64,000 nt of DNA from Budorcas taxicolor (Eukaryota > Chordata > Mammalia > Artiodactyla > Bovidae), in the NCBI RefSeq assembly GCF_023091745.1, contig NC_068920.1, positions 117,083,622-117,147,621 of the forward strand, in the 5' to 3' direction. A program made the position numbers and the translations under genes. Position 1 is the first letter of the stretch; every line of letters begins with the position of its first letter. The notes under the pieces are model-generated. The model saw nothing but the letters and a program-made list of their open reading frames with translations, was not told where the DNA came from and made no database searches. This document shows positions 32,339 to 44,328 of the stretch, one piece after another.

Positions 32339-35300
32339 AGTTCAGTTCAGTTCAGTCCAGTCACTCAGTCATGTCTGAATCTTTGCAGCACCATGATTGG
32401 CAGCACGCCAGGCCTCCTTCTTCCTCATCAACTTCCGGAGTTCACTCAGATTCACATCCATCGAGTCAGTGATAACATAAAGCCATCTCATCCTCTGTCG
32501 TCCCCTTCTCCTCCTGCCCCCAATCCCTCCCAGCATCAGAGTCTTTTCCAGTGAGTCAACTCTTCACATCAGGTGGCTAAAGTATTAGAGTTTCAGCTTT
32601 AGCATCATTCCTTTCAAAGAAATCCCAGGGCTGATCTCCTTCAGAATGGATTGGTTTGATCTCCTTGCAGTCCAAGGGACTCTCAAGAGTCTTCTCTACC
32701 ACCAGAGTTCAAAAACATCAATTCTTCGGCACTCAGCCTTCTTCACAGTCCAACTCTAACATCCATACATGACCATTGGAAAAAACATAACCTTGACTAG
32801 ACGGACCTTAGTCAGCAAGGTAATGTCTCTGCTTTTGAATATGCTATCTAGATTGGTCATAACTCTTCTTCCAAGGAGTAAGCATCTTTTAATTTCATGG
32901 CTACATTCGCCATCTGCAGTGATTTTGGAGCCCCCAAAAAGTAAAGTCTGACACTGTTTCCACTGTTTCCCCATCTATTTCCCATGAAGTGATGGGACCG
33001 GATGCCATGTTCTTCGTTTTCTGAATGTTAAGCTTTAAGCTAAGTTTTACATTCTCCTCTTTCACTTTCATCAAGAGGCTTTTTAGTTCCTCTTGACTTT
33101 CTGCCATAAAGTTTGGTGTTATCTGCATATCTAAGGTTATTGATATTTCTCCCGACAATCTTGATTCGAGCTTGTGTTTCTTCCAGTCCAGCGTTTCTCA
33201 TGATGTACTCTGCATAGAAGTTAAATAAGCAGGCTGCCAATATACAGCCTTGACATACTCCTTTTCCTATTTGGAACCAGTCTGTTGTTTCATGTCCAGT
33301 TCTAACTGTTGCTTCCTGACCTGCATACAGATTTCTCAAGAGGCAGGTCAGGTGGTCTGGTATTCCCATCTCTTTCAGAATTTTCCACAGGTTATTGTGA
33401 TCCACACAGTCAAAGGCTTTGTCATAGTCAATGAAGCAGAAATAGGTGTTTTTCTGGAACTCTTTTGCTTTTTCCATGATCCAGTGGATGTTGTCAATTT
33501 GATCTCTGGTTCCTCTGCCTTTTCTAAAATGAGCTTGAACATCAGGAAGTTCATGGTTCACGTATTGCTGAAGCCTGTCTTGGAGAATTTTGAGCATTAC
33601 TTTACTAGCATGTGAGATGAGTGCAATTTTGCGGTACTTTGAGCATTCTTTGGCAGTGCCTTTCTTTGGGATTGTAATGAAAACTGACCTTTTCCAGTCC
33701 TGTGGCCACTGCTGAGTATTCAAATTTGCTGGCATATTGAGTGGAGCACTTTCACAGCATCATCTTTCAGGATTTGAAACAGCTCAACTGGAATTCCATC
33801 ACCTCCACCAGCTTTGATTGTAGTGATTCTTTCTAAGGCCCACTTGGCTTCACATTCCAGGATGTCTGGCTCTAGATGAGTGATCACACCATCGTGATTA
33901 TCCGGGTCATGACGATATTTTTGTACAGCTTTTCTGTGTGTTCTTACCACCTCTTCTTAATATATTCTGCTTCTGTTAGGTACATACCATTTCTGTCCTT
34001 TATAGACCCCCTTCTTTGCATGAAATATTCCCTTGGTATCTCTAATTTTCTTGAAGAGGCCTCTAGTCTTTCCCATTCTGTCCTTTTCCTCTATTTCTTT
34101 GCATTAATTGCTGAAGAAGGTTTTCTTATCTCTTGCTATTCTTTGAAACTCTGCATTCAGATGCTTATATCTTCCCTTTTCTCCTTGGCTTTTTGCTTCT
34201 CTTCTTTTCACAGCTATTTGTAAGATCTCCCCAGACAGCCATTTTGCTTTTTTACATTTCTTTTCCATGGGGATGGTCTTGATCCCTGGTTCCTGCACAA
34301 TGTCGCAAACCTCATTCCATAGTTCATCAGGCACTCTATCTATTAGATCTAGGCCCTTAAATATATTTCTCACTTCCATTGTATAATCATAAGGGATTTG
34401 ATTTAGGTCATACCTGAATGGTCTTGCGGTTTTCCCTGCTTTCTTCAATTTCAGTCTGAATTTGGTAATAAGGAGTTCATGATCTGAGCCACAGTCAGCT
34501 CCTGGTCTTGTTTTTGTTGACTGTATAGAGCTTCTCCATCTTGGGCTGAAAAAAATATAATCAGTCTGATTTTGGTGTTGATCATCTGGTGATGTCCATG
34601 TGTAGAGTCTTCTTTTGTGCTGTTGGAAGAGGGTGATTGCTATGACCAGTGCATTTTCTTGGCAAATCTCTATTAGTCTTTGCCCTGCTTCATTCCGCAT
34701 TCCAAGGCCAAATTTGCCTGTTACTCCAGGTGTTTCTTGGCTTCCTAGTTTTGCATTCCAGTCCCCTATAATGAAAAGGACATCTTTTTTGGGTGTTAGT
34801 TCTAGTCTTGTAGGTCTTCGTAGAACCGTTCAACTTCAGCTTCTTCAGTGTTACTGGTTGGGGCATAGACTTGGATTACCATGATGTTGAATGGTTTGCC
34901 TTGGAGATGAACAGAGATCATTCTGTCGTTTTTGAGATTGCATCCAAGTACTGCATTTCGACTCTTTTGTTGACCATGATGGCTACTCCCTTTCTTCTGA
35001 GGGATTCCTGCCTGCAGTAGTAGATATAATGGTCATCTAAGTTAAATTCACTCATTCCAGTCCATTTTAGTTCACTGATTCCTAGAATGTCAACATTCAC
35101 TCTTGCCATCTCTTGTTTGACCACTTCCAATTTGCCTTGATTCATGGACCTGACATTCCGGGTTCCTATGCAATATTGCTCTTTACAGCATCGGACCTTG
35201 CTTCTATCACCAGTCACATCCACAGCTGGGTATTGTTTTTGCTTTGGCTCCATACCTTCATTCTTTCTGGAGTTATTTCTCCACTGATCTCCAGTAGCAT

Positions 35301-35408
35301 ATTGGGCACCTACTGACCTGCTATCATTTTCAGTATCCTATCATTTTGCCTTTTCATACTGTTCATGGGGTTCTCAAGGGAAGAATACTGAAGTGGTTTG
35401 CCATTCCT
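32339..35408 (-). mobile_element. BovB LINE, nearly full length, dead
   Basis: About 3.07 kb from the TTCAGTTCAGTTCAGTCCAGTCACTCAG terminus through the whole ORF2 into the 5' UTR, ending at GAGGAATGGCAAACCACTTC. Compared with the copy at 14581 it lacks only the outer part of the 5' UTR, including the GC-rich monomers. The host is an ancient L1 3' UTR that continues on both sides. No clean TSD; the borders are placed by loss of BovB homology and return of L1. Confidence 0.92.
33040..35253 (-). pseudogene. BovB ORF2 remnant, endonuclease to reverse transcriptase
   Basis: All domains are represented in broken frames: 34918-35253 (endonuclease start: GTRNVRSMNQGK, LGISELKWTG), 34104-34700 (RRLYTWTSPDDQHQNQTDYI, GADCGSDHELLI with the catalytic His present), 33720-33950 (linker), 33040-33735 (IPKKGTAKECS, GRGTRDQIDNIHWIMEKAKE, FCFIDYDKAFDCVDHNNLWK, NNLRYADNTKL). 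The reverse transcriptase motif YADD is YADN. At least four frame changes or stops separate the pieces. The Met at 35253 (MEPKQKQYPA) is the best candidate for the ancestral ORF2 start in this window. Confidence 0.88.
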
Positions 35409-36150
35409 CATGCTTTATTCAAGTTTTCTAATTTTTACCTCTTGTCTTTGTGTGTGTGTGTTCTAGGAGTCTATCCAGAATGATACATTATATTTATTCA
35501 TACTGTCTCCTTAGGCTCTTGCCTGTGACAGTTTGTCAAGGTATGTTTTGAATGACCTTGACAGTTTTGAGGAGTACCAATCAAATTTTTACAGAATGTC
35601 CCTCAAAATGTTTGTATGATGTCTTCCTAACGATTAGACTTGGGTTATGGGTTTTTGGAAGAAGCCCACAGATAATTAGTGTAATTTTCATCACATTATA
35701 TGCATGGTACATTCTCTTAGTATGAGTTATTATCATTGATATTTACCTTTATCATATGATTAATGTAGTGTTTTTCAGTTTTCCTCACCATAAATTTGCC
35801 TCATTCACTCCTTTTCATACTACACTTTTTGGAGGAAAATTGGTATGCACAGCCCACATTTAAGGAAAGGGGAAGTTGTGTTCTACCTTCTTGAAGGTGG
35901 AGTATCTAAATTTATTACATGGAATTACTCAGCACTGAGCAGCTATCTGTTCTCCCTCACATATTTTTCAATAATTTACTTATAAATGTATGAATACTTA
36001 TTTTATACCTTGAGTGTGTATGTGTTTGATATGAATGAAACTATATTTTTGTTGTGACTTCATTTTCACTAATAATATATGACATGTTTCCATGTCAGTT
36101 GTCTAGATTTTCCTTTTATTTTATTTGCTGAATTTTATTTAAGACCAGAT
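35409..36150 (-). mobile_element. Ancient L1 3' UTR, right part (antisense)
   Basis: Continues 32081-32338: GCTTTATTCAAGTTTTCTAATTTTTACC, then GAATGACCTTGACAGTTTTGAGGAGTACC, AGAATGTCCCTCAAAATG, GATTAGACTTGGGTTATGGGTTTTTGG, and GGGGAAGTTGTGTTCTACCTTCTTGAAGGTGGAGTATC. This is a well-known order for an old L1 3' UTR read in antisense. Confidence 0.82.
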
Positions 36151-36283
36151 TTTACTGGCTGTAAGATACATTTTTCATTTTTTATAGAATTTCTGAAGTA
36201 GAGATGTTTTAAGATTGATAGTATCTTATATTCACTATAAGCCTGTGAAATTTGCATATTTGTCATTGCGCATAACCATAAAT

Positions 36284-36478
36284 GGGTTTCCCTGGTGATT
36301 CAGTGGTGATTCAGAATTCACCTACCAATGCCAGAGAGGCAGGTTTGATCCCTGAGTGGGGAAGATACCCTGGAGAAGGAAATGGCAACCCACTCCAGTA
36401 TTCTTGCCTGGGAAATCCCATGGACAGAGGGGTTGCAAAGAGTCAGGTATGACTTAGCAACTGAGCACACATATATAC
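36284..36478 (+). mobile_element. Bov-tA SINE with 8-bp TSD
   Basis: Head GGGTTTCCCTGGTGATTCAG with a duplicated GTGATTCAG step, then body GGAAATGGCAACCCACTCCAGTATTC. CCATAAAT flanks it at 36276-36283 and 36479-36486. Part of the body before GGGGTTGCAAAGAGTC is deleted. Confidence 0.92.
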
Positions 36479-36679
36479 CCATAAATACTTGGTGGAAGAG
36501 TTCATATTTTTATTACTTCAGTTGAACTCTGTCATTATTTGTAAAACCTGTGCTGAGTTTACTTGACATTGTACAGACTTCAAACTGTTTATACTCTGAT
36601 TTAGCATTAAATTAAATGTTATTTCTATGTAGAAATTCATGGACACAGAGAGCAACACGTGAATTTAAAATGAAGTTAC

Positions 36680-36873
36680 TGGGCTTCTTTTGTAGGTCAT
36701 CTTGAAAAATGCACCTGAGATGAAGAAGACCTGAATTCGATCCCTGGGTTGGGAAGATCCCCTGGAGAAAGGAAAGGTTACCCACTCCAGTATTCTGGCC
36801 TGGAAAATTTAATGGATTGTATAGTAATGGAGTTGCAAAGAGTCAGACATGACTGAGCAACTTTCACTTTCAA
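36680..36873 (+). mobile_element. Bov-tA SINE
   Basis: GGGCTTCTTTTGTAGGTCATCTTG...GATCCCTGGGTTGGGAAGATCCCC...GTCAGACATGACTGAGCAAC. The head is more diverged than the body. Confidence 0.87.
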
Positions 36874-39697
36874 CTGTTTATCATTGTAAACAATATTTCA
36901 CGTTCTTTTTAAAATGTGAAACAAAATTATCTTTAGGACCTAAGAAAAGGTGACACCAACAGTAAAAATATCAAGTGTATTAATAAGAAATGCATACAAG
37001 TTGGACTATCACATTTCACATATTGCAAATATATATATACACAAATAGATGATAGAAAATCCATTACAATTGTTGAAATAAATTTCAAAGTAAAAATAAT
37101 GTAACTGGTATGACATATTCAAGGATCACAAAGAACTGTTTAAAAGGCATTTTCCACATTTTAATAGATTTTTTTAATTTTAAAAAAATTAATTTTAATT
37201 TTTTGATTACACATTAATAATGATTCATATTACTGTTTGTTTTCCTTTAGATTCAATGTTATGAGTAAACATGAATTTACCATAATGCTGTTAAACATTT
37301 GTGTCTTTTAAATTTGGTTATTTGATTATTATAAATCATTTTTCAATGAACACCTTCCTACATGCTTCCTTGTTCACTTGTTCATGTATTTTTCCTGGGT
37401 AGATATCAAGGGATAGAATTGATGACAATAGTATACATACACTTAAAAAACTAGTGCTGTTATATTTTTCTTCAAAGTGTTCATAAAAATATTTTAGTTT
37501 TCTCAGAAGTGTATGAATCTATAATTTCTCTAATTTCTCTATTCCTTTTTATATTATAAAATGCCTAAACTTTCCAATTTTAAACACAGTAAGTAGTATA
37601 TGTCAACATGGTTTTAACTTGCAATTACTTTGCATTTTCATTTACTATTCTTTTACTGTTTGCATTAGAAGTTTTTACCTTCAAAATCATGAAGATGGGA
37701 AAGAAAGAAAGTGGCCAGTGTTTAGGCACCATTTGATGAGCACTGGGTTTCATTTCTCTTGGTTTTCAGAGTTGTGCTATAAGAAATAGAGCAAATGCCT
37801 TACATTCTGTGCTTTCGTGCTGGACTAGCACCATTCTCAAGTGTCCAAGGCATTTGAGTTATTGGGAAACAAGATAGCAGGTAATTTTGGAAATGTAAAT
37901 CAACGCTAAACTGTGAAGCACACTTTCAATTCTACCAAGAAAATTGGGTTTTGTTTTTTAAGGGGTGAAAGACTTTAAAAATAAAACATAGCACTGGACA
38001 TACTATGGACAAAGATGATAATAAATAAAAGTTAGGGATATATAAGTAGTCACATAGAAATGTATTTATGAAGAAATTATAGTTATGGTGAGATTTTTGT
38101 AAGTTTACAAATTGAAGGTTACTGCCAAAGTAAATGTGTGAAGAGAAAAGAGAAAGAACAGAGTCAGATATGACTAAAAATGTCCTTGCATGGACCACTA
38201 ACAAATGTTTATTTTATTAGAAATCAAATGTTGAAGACATACATAGGACACAGCATTACAGAAATCATACAAAGAGTGACTAACTGATAGCCAATACTAG
38301 TTTTAACTTACCTATTTGAATGGACGAAAAGAGTATTCTCCATTTAACCTCTTTTAAGGACCAGATTAGATTATACAGTCACAATTAATGAATGGGTTCA
38401 TTTTGTATAACTCATAAGAGCTTTCTGGAGTGCAGATAGTAGGACCTTATCTCAGTTGAATCAATTGTAGACAGAGACAATCTCCAAGTTAGAAATGAAT
38501 TAATGTAGTAGATGTGACAGTCATAATATAAAGACATTCTATTGGACTTGTCTAGTCGGGACATGGTCATTCCTCAATCACAATAAGGTTTAGCAGGGTT
38601 CCTCCTAGGTCCCTGAAAAGCTAAATCTATAGCTCCCAGTCCCCTAACCATTTGCAAGTAGGCTATTGTCTCTAACTTTGTCATGAATTGCATTTTCTTT
38701 ACCAACTGGCCCTTGTCTATCTTTGGAATCCCTAAATATTCTGCTCCCTATGCTTCCCTCCCAGTGGTTGAATAAACTGGGTTAGGAATTTTCTAATCAT
38801 GCTGCCCTTAAATCTACACTTGGTAAATTTTAAGAAGCCATCCCAGAGACTCTGCCTTGTTCCAGACTAAGAATTCTGCAGTAAAGGAAAGAGTAATCCC
38901 GTCTTCTGAGTTGGATCAGTTTAGCAACTTTATTCTCCCCAACTTTCCCTCTCTCCCAACATCCAACTTCTGCCCTCTTTCTCTAAGAGAGGACTGGCTA
39001 TAGAACAAAGAGTGGGGGAAAAAAAAAAAAAAAAAAACACCTCGATAATACCAACTTATTAATTCATAATTAGAAATACAAATGTCAAGTGAACCAAAAT
39101 GCTTGATGTGGAAGAACTGCTGGATGAAAACTTAATTATAACATGATGGCCAGCTTATTATTTTACTTTAGGGAGAAAACTTCCAAAGCCAACAGGCACA
39201 TTATTCAGGCAGCACATTCTCTCCCTGTGGACATATTTGTTAAGCCAAATAATAATCAATTTGTGATGATAATTTCATAAGGAAGCAAGACATATGGCTT
39301 GAATTTTAAGTGGGTTCTCCTAAAGGTAAAGCTTATATCACTGCAGACTGCAGCAAGTCTATCTAGGCATTATGCTTGAATCTCTGCACTCCTTTCCCTG
39401 GGCAGTGCTAGATGGATATGATCACCCTTTGCTTCTTTTGGTTTACCTTGTATTTAATGAAGTAAGATAGAGTTAGTAGACAAAAAGAAGAATAACATAT
39501 CTCAGTTATACATTAGTAGCAAATGAAGGGAGCATAAGTGTAAAGAATAGGGAACTGAGGTAAGAGCATCGTGAATTGAGAGATCATGGGTTTTGATTAA
39601 CCAAAAGATTAAACTTTTGAAAGAAAATGAGCTATACATTTTATAGGAGTTCTTAGAGAGTAATGATTGCATATTTATGATTTCAAAGATGATAAAA
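36874..39697. other. AT-rich interval, possible old L1 at 37300-37680
   Basis: CCTGGGTAGATATCAAGGGATAGAATTG...TTCTTCAAAGTG...GTGTATGAATCTATAATTTCTC near 37395-37535 resembles antisense L1 3' sequence. The remaining DNA, including 38300-39010, is unassigned. An A18-class tract lies near 39011-39029. No gene seen. Confidence 0.45.
39010..39029 (+). repeat. Poly(A) tract
   Basis: A run of A residues after GTGGGGG. There is no AATAAA just upstream, so I do not call a retrocopy. Confidence 0.85.
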
Positions 39698-39925
39698 GGG
39701 CTTCCCAAGTGGCACTAGTGGTAAAGAATCTGCTTGCCAATACAGAAGATGCCAGACATGCAGCTTCGATCCACATGTTAGGAAGATCCCTTGGAGGAAG
39801 AAATGGCAACCCACTCCAATATTCTTGTCTGGAAATTTCCATGGACAGAGTAGCCTGCCTGGCAGACTACAGTCTATGGGGTCACAAAGAGATGGAAACA
39901 ACTGAGCACACATGCACCACGAAGC
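39698..39925 (+). mobile_element. Bov-tA SINE
   Basis: AGGGCTTCCCAAGTGGCACTAGTGGTAAAGAATCTGC head, GGCAACCCACTCCAATATTCTTG body, and GGTCACAAAGAGATGGAAACAACTGAGCACAC end. Clearly diverged, so an older copy. Confidence 0.88.
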
Positions 39926-40514
39926 AGTTGTAGAAGTTAAAAAGCTTTAGGTATGGTCATAGTGAAATGAGACAGTATGATCAGGTCCTACTGCCCACTA
40001 CATTCATTTTTCCTACCAAAAAGTCCTGCAGAAAATCAATGAGCGGGGATTCAGAAACATTGAATCACTTTGTAGACTCAAACCAGTTTGAATTTAATCA
40101 AGTATCACAAGTAGCCTAAATCAATTTTCACACAGTTGGGACTATTAGTCCAAATACCTTGTTATAAGGTCACAGAAAATCAGAGGTGACAAACATCCAG
40201 TTTCATAAAAAGGGTAATAGGATAGAGAATTTGGGAAATCGTTGTCAAGGTTTAGGAAATCATGAATATTATCTTAATTTTCTTATTATGCCAAGATGTA
40301 TATATTGAGAAGGATACCCAATGTGATACCTTGAAAAAGCATATTGAAAAGAGCTTCTTTCAGAAGGACTTGCTAAAAAAAGTACGTAAACCATCAAAAT
40401 GAAAAAGACAATGGACCTGAACTTAGTCATTCCATGACTAAACTATTTAAGACTTTTTTGATGCCCTTTGTTATGCCAGTCTTAGGAAGGCATACACAAT
40501 TAGCAAATTATTCT
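39926..40514. other. Unassigned interval
   Basis: No gene or confident repeat. Confidence 0.5.
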
Positions 40515-40525
40515 AAAGTAATTGA

Positions 40526-41032
40526 GCATATACACAATGGAGTATTACTCAGCCATTAAAAAGAATACATTTGAATCAGTTCTAATGAGGTGGATGAAAC
40601 TGGAGCCTATTATACAGTGTGAAGTAAGCCAGAAAGAAAAACACCAATACAGTATACTAACACATATATATGGAATTTAGAAAGATGGTAATGATAACTC
40701 TCTATGTGAGACAGCAAAAGAGACACAGATGTATAGAACAGACTTTTAGATTCTGTGGGAGAGGGAGAGGGTGGGATGATTTGGGAGAATGGCATTGAAA
40801 CATGTATACTACCAGGTAAGAAATGAATTGCCAGTCTATGTTTGATATAGGATACAGGAAGCTTGGGGATGGTGCATGGGGAGGATCCAGAGAGATGATA
40901 TGGGGTGGGAAGTGGGAGGGGGGGTTCAGGTTTGGGAACTCATGTACACACGTGGCTGATTCACATCAATGTATGGCAAAACCAATACAGTATCGTAAAG
41001 CAAAATAAAATAAAACTAAAAATAAAAAAAGT
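40526..41032 (+). mobile_element. Young L1, ORF2 end and 3' UTR, 11-bp TSD
   Basis: GCATATACACAATGGAGTATTACTCAGCCATTAAAAAGAATAC begins in the last part of ORF2. The 3' UTR follows (GGGAGAGGGAGAGGGTGGGATGATTTGGGAG, AATGTATGGCAAAACCAATACAGTATCG) with an AAATAAAATAAAA tail. AAAGTAATTGA is exact at 40515-40525 and 41033-41043. Confidence 0.94.
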
Positions 41033-41043
41033 AAAGTAATTGA

Positions 41044-43090
41044 TCTAAAATCTTGCCTTTTCTTTGGTTACTTAAAGCTTTTAAGATAATTCATTTAGAA
41101 AGTAAATTCTATTTCCATACTCTCTTCACATACAGAAGAGAGATCTGAGCTGAAGAATTAGGCAAAATAAAAGTTCTTTACATATTTACTTCTTTAATGT
41201 GTGAGATATCTTTTTATTAAAGAAAGAGTCTCAGAGATGTTAAAATTACTTGTAATATATTCTGTCACATGCAAGGTGAGTACTTGCTGTAGAAAGTTTG
41301 GGGACTTTATGCACATGATTGTTGAATCATTACATTTATAAAAGGGAAGAAACATTTTTTGAGTGCCTGGAAAAGACAGAGAAGTTGTTAATGTTTTGCT
41401 GTGGTTGTCTGGTTACTGTAATCTGATACTTGTATCAGTTATTCATCATATAATTCCTATTAGGATACAAAGGTAGGGATTTGAGGAGCATTTAAGTTTC
41501 TATTTTGCAGCTTTGATTTGTCCTGAAGAGAACTGTTATGCCATGTGGGAGAAAGAAGACCTCACTCCATTCCTCTAGCTGAGTTGGTAATGTACATGAG
41601 CTTAATCTTTTAATCCATGCCTTAAATTTCACTAAGAGAAAAATACATACCTCTAAGGACACTGGTCCTGCTGATTATTGCTACTTGGAAGGCAGCTACT
41701 CAGAATATAGTTCTTTTTTATGTTTCCTAGTGACTGAAATGATTGACACCAACAAGGCTAATCTGATTTGTAAGAATAATTGAGGTCAATATGTTCAGGC
41801 TAGAGGGTGGAAGAGTTACTATTAAATATAAATGAAATCATAATCTTCTCTATCTAAATGATAAGTACAGAGAAAGTCAGGAACAACTCAAGTAAAATTC
41901 AGCCTAAATAATTATAAGAAGTGAAAGACGAAATGCTTGGGTTATTATGTCTACCTGACATTTCATGGAAGACTGAGCCGATGAAAAACATCATTACAGC
42001 ATAAAATAAGCTATCATATCTAAATTACTTATCACTGAACATAATTAAAATCTTCTTAGTAATTTAATTGCACACCATAGTACATACAGGAAAAATGAGC
42101 ACATTCCTTAGCAAAATATCACCTGAATCTCTATAGTGGGTTCACATTCCAGAAAACACTGGGTTGATGAAGTTTAAAACAATAGCAATGCAATTCACCA
42201 TTAAATATATGTATATCGTTATAAAATAGTCTCTAATGAAAATCAGTGAATTTTTTTCGGATTGTAAGCATATATAACATCAAATCTATAAGGGCATGAG
42301 ACTTTACTCATCTATTTTTCCATTACACAATCATTTGCAGGACATTTTTAACATGCTCATTCAGTACAATGCTCCTGGCACAATGTGAGCTGATAATAAT
42401 TTTGGTTTGATAAATATGAATAACTGTAAAAGATATAATGCTGTTTTGAATTCATGTACTTACAAACTTTTAAAATATTTTTTCTTTTGGATCAGGATCA
42501 TTTGGATAAGTAAAAAATATATACAATACAAATAAAATTGGTAGATTCCAAGAGTAGAAATATATTTATTGCTAAATATGACTCCAAAAGGTACTTTAGA
42601 AAATTAAAATTCAAACAAAATGAAAATAATGTCTCCCACATATTTTTAAATTTCCCAGTTAAGCATATTTAGATTAAAAGGAGCATTGCTAAATACTGTG
42701 TTGACAATAACTAAAGGTATCACAGGCTCATGTGTCGAGATGGCAATGGCATTATGGTTCCCCCTTGCAGGACATTTCCACTTTTCCTGTGTGCTCCTAC
42801 TCTTCAAAAGAAAAGGATGAGCTTCCTTTTGAAATGAGATTGCAGCTGGGAAGTCACAATCTCAATCAAAATAATAAAGCAGTTATATCCAACAATGCCT
42901 AGCTAAGCATATCCTTTACCTGAAAAAGTTTTCTTGTATACCGACAGCTTCACCATGGTCTATTTTTGCCCACCACTAGGATAACTACTGATCTTTTTTT
43001 CCAATTTTTCCATGTAAATTAATATTTATAATTTTATATTCAAGTAATCACAAAGAAGTTACTGATTCTTCTCTGATTCCAGCACTCAGT
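41044..43090. other. Unassigned AT-rich interval
   Basis: About 2 kb without coding potential or repeats I can name. It is among the longest stretches here without an obvious young insertion. Confidence 0.5.
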
Positions 43091-43553
43091 ATAATTTTTT
43101 TTTTTTTTAGTTAATACTGAGAAGTATTTCAATACATGGATATATCACAATGTATACATTTCTGGTCAACATTTGGGTTGTTTCAACTTTTGGGATATGA
43201 CAAAAATGCTGCTAAAGAAAGCTGTGTACAAGTCTTTCTATCATCATATAGTATAGCCATATTATTCTGTCCAAGTCTATAGTAATGTCTCCTCTCTCAT
43301 TCTTGATATTGGAATATTTTTGTCTTGTTTTCTTCTTGATTGATCTGACTAGAAATTTACCATGTTTTCCCTGAAGAACAAATATTTGAATTCATTGATT
43401 TTTCTTCATAATTTTCTTTTTTATATTTTTCTTATGATTTTTCCCATCTCCTTTGGGTTTGCTTAGTGATTCTTGTCTAATTTCTTTTGAGAAAGATGAA
43501 GTCATTGGTGAGAGATCTTTCTTATTTTCTACTATAGGCATTTGGTATCATTA
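43091..43553 (-). mobile_element. Old L1 ORF2, antisense, part 1
   Basis: GTCTCCTCTCTCATTCTTGATATTGG, TTGTCTTGTTTTCTTCTTGATTGATCTGACTAGAAATTTACC and GATCTTTCTTATTTTCTACTATAGGCATTTGGTATCATTA follow the antisense of the L1 ORF2 segment between endonuclease and reverse transcriptase. It is interrupted at 43554 by BovB and resumes at 44259. Confidence 0.78.
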
Positions 43554-44258
43554 GTTCTGTTCAGTTGCTCAGTAGTGTCCAGTTCTTTGCAACCCCATGG
43601 ACTGCAGTATGCCAGGCCTCGCTATTCAATGCCAACTCCTGGAGTTTACTCAAAGTCATGTCCGTTGAGTCAGTGATGCCATCAAACCATCCTCTATTGA
43701 CTCCTTCTCTTACCACCTTCAATCTTTCCCAGCATCAGAGTCTTTTCAAATGTCAGTTCTTCACATCAGTTGATCAAAGTATTGGAATTTCAGCTTCAGC
43801 ATAAGTCCTTCTAATGAATATTCAGGACTGATCTCCTTTAGGATGGATTGGTTGGATCTCCTTGCCATCCAAAGGGCTCTCAAGAGTCTTCTCCAACACC
43901 ACAGTTCAAAAGCGTCAATTCTTCAGTGCTCAGCTTTCTTTATAGTTCATCTCTCACATCCATATATGTCTACTGGAAAAACCGTAGCTTTGATTAGACT
44001 GGACTTTGTTGACAAATTAATGTCTCTGCTTTTTAATATTATGTCTAGGTTGATCATAACATTTCTCCCAAGGAGCAAGCGTCTTTTAATTTCATGGTTG
44101 CAGTCATCATTTCCACTGATTTTGGAGTTGGGAAAAAAAAAAAAAAAAGTCTCTATTTCCATTGTTTCCCCAACTATTTGCCATGAAGTGATGGCACCAG
44201 ATGCCATGATCTTAGTTTTCTGAATGTTGAGTTTTAGGCCAACTTTTTCACTCTCTTC
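43554..44258 (-). mobile_element. BovB 3' portion, older subfamily, in L1
   Basis: About 705 bp from the GTTCTGTTCAGTTGCTCAG terminus to CACTCTCTTC. TGGTATCATTA (43543-43553) and TGGTATTATAA (44259-44269) match at 9 of 11 positions, a decayed TSD. An A-run at 44133-44148 interrupts the C-terminal coding region. Variants such as CTCAGCTTTCTTTATAG mark it as older than the next copy. Confidence 0.88.
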
Positions 44259-44328
44259 TGGTATTATAAACACCATAATACCTTTTAAGGAGAGTTTTAT
44301 CATTTTTATATGTTGTATTTTATTATTT
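44259..44328 (-). mobile_element. Old L1 ORF2, antisense, part 2 (70 bp)
   Basis: Continues the interrupted L1: TATAAACACCATAATACC...ATATGTTGTATTTTATTATTTTG follows the expected order between the GGCATTT block and the segment after 46372. Confidence 0.7.

Noticed and set aside
38560..39030. Processed pseudogene ending in the poly(A) at 39010
   Set aside because: No AATAAA before the tract, no TSD and no coding similarity seen.
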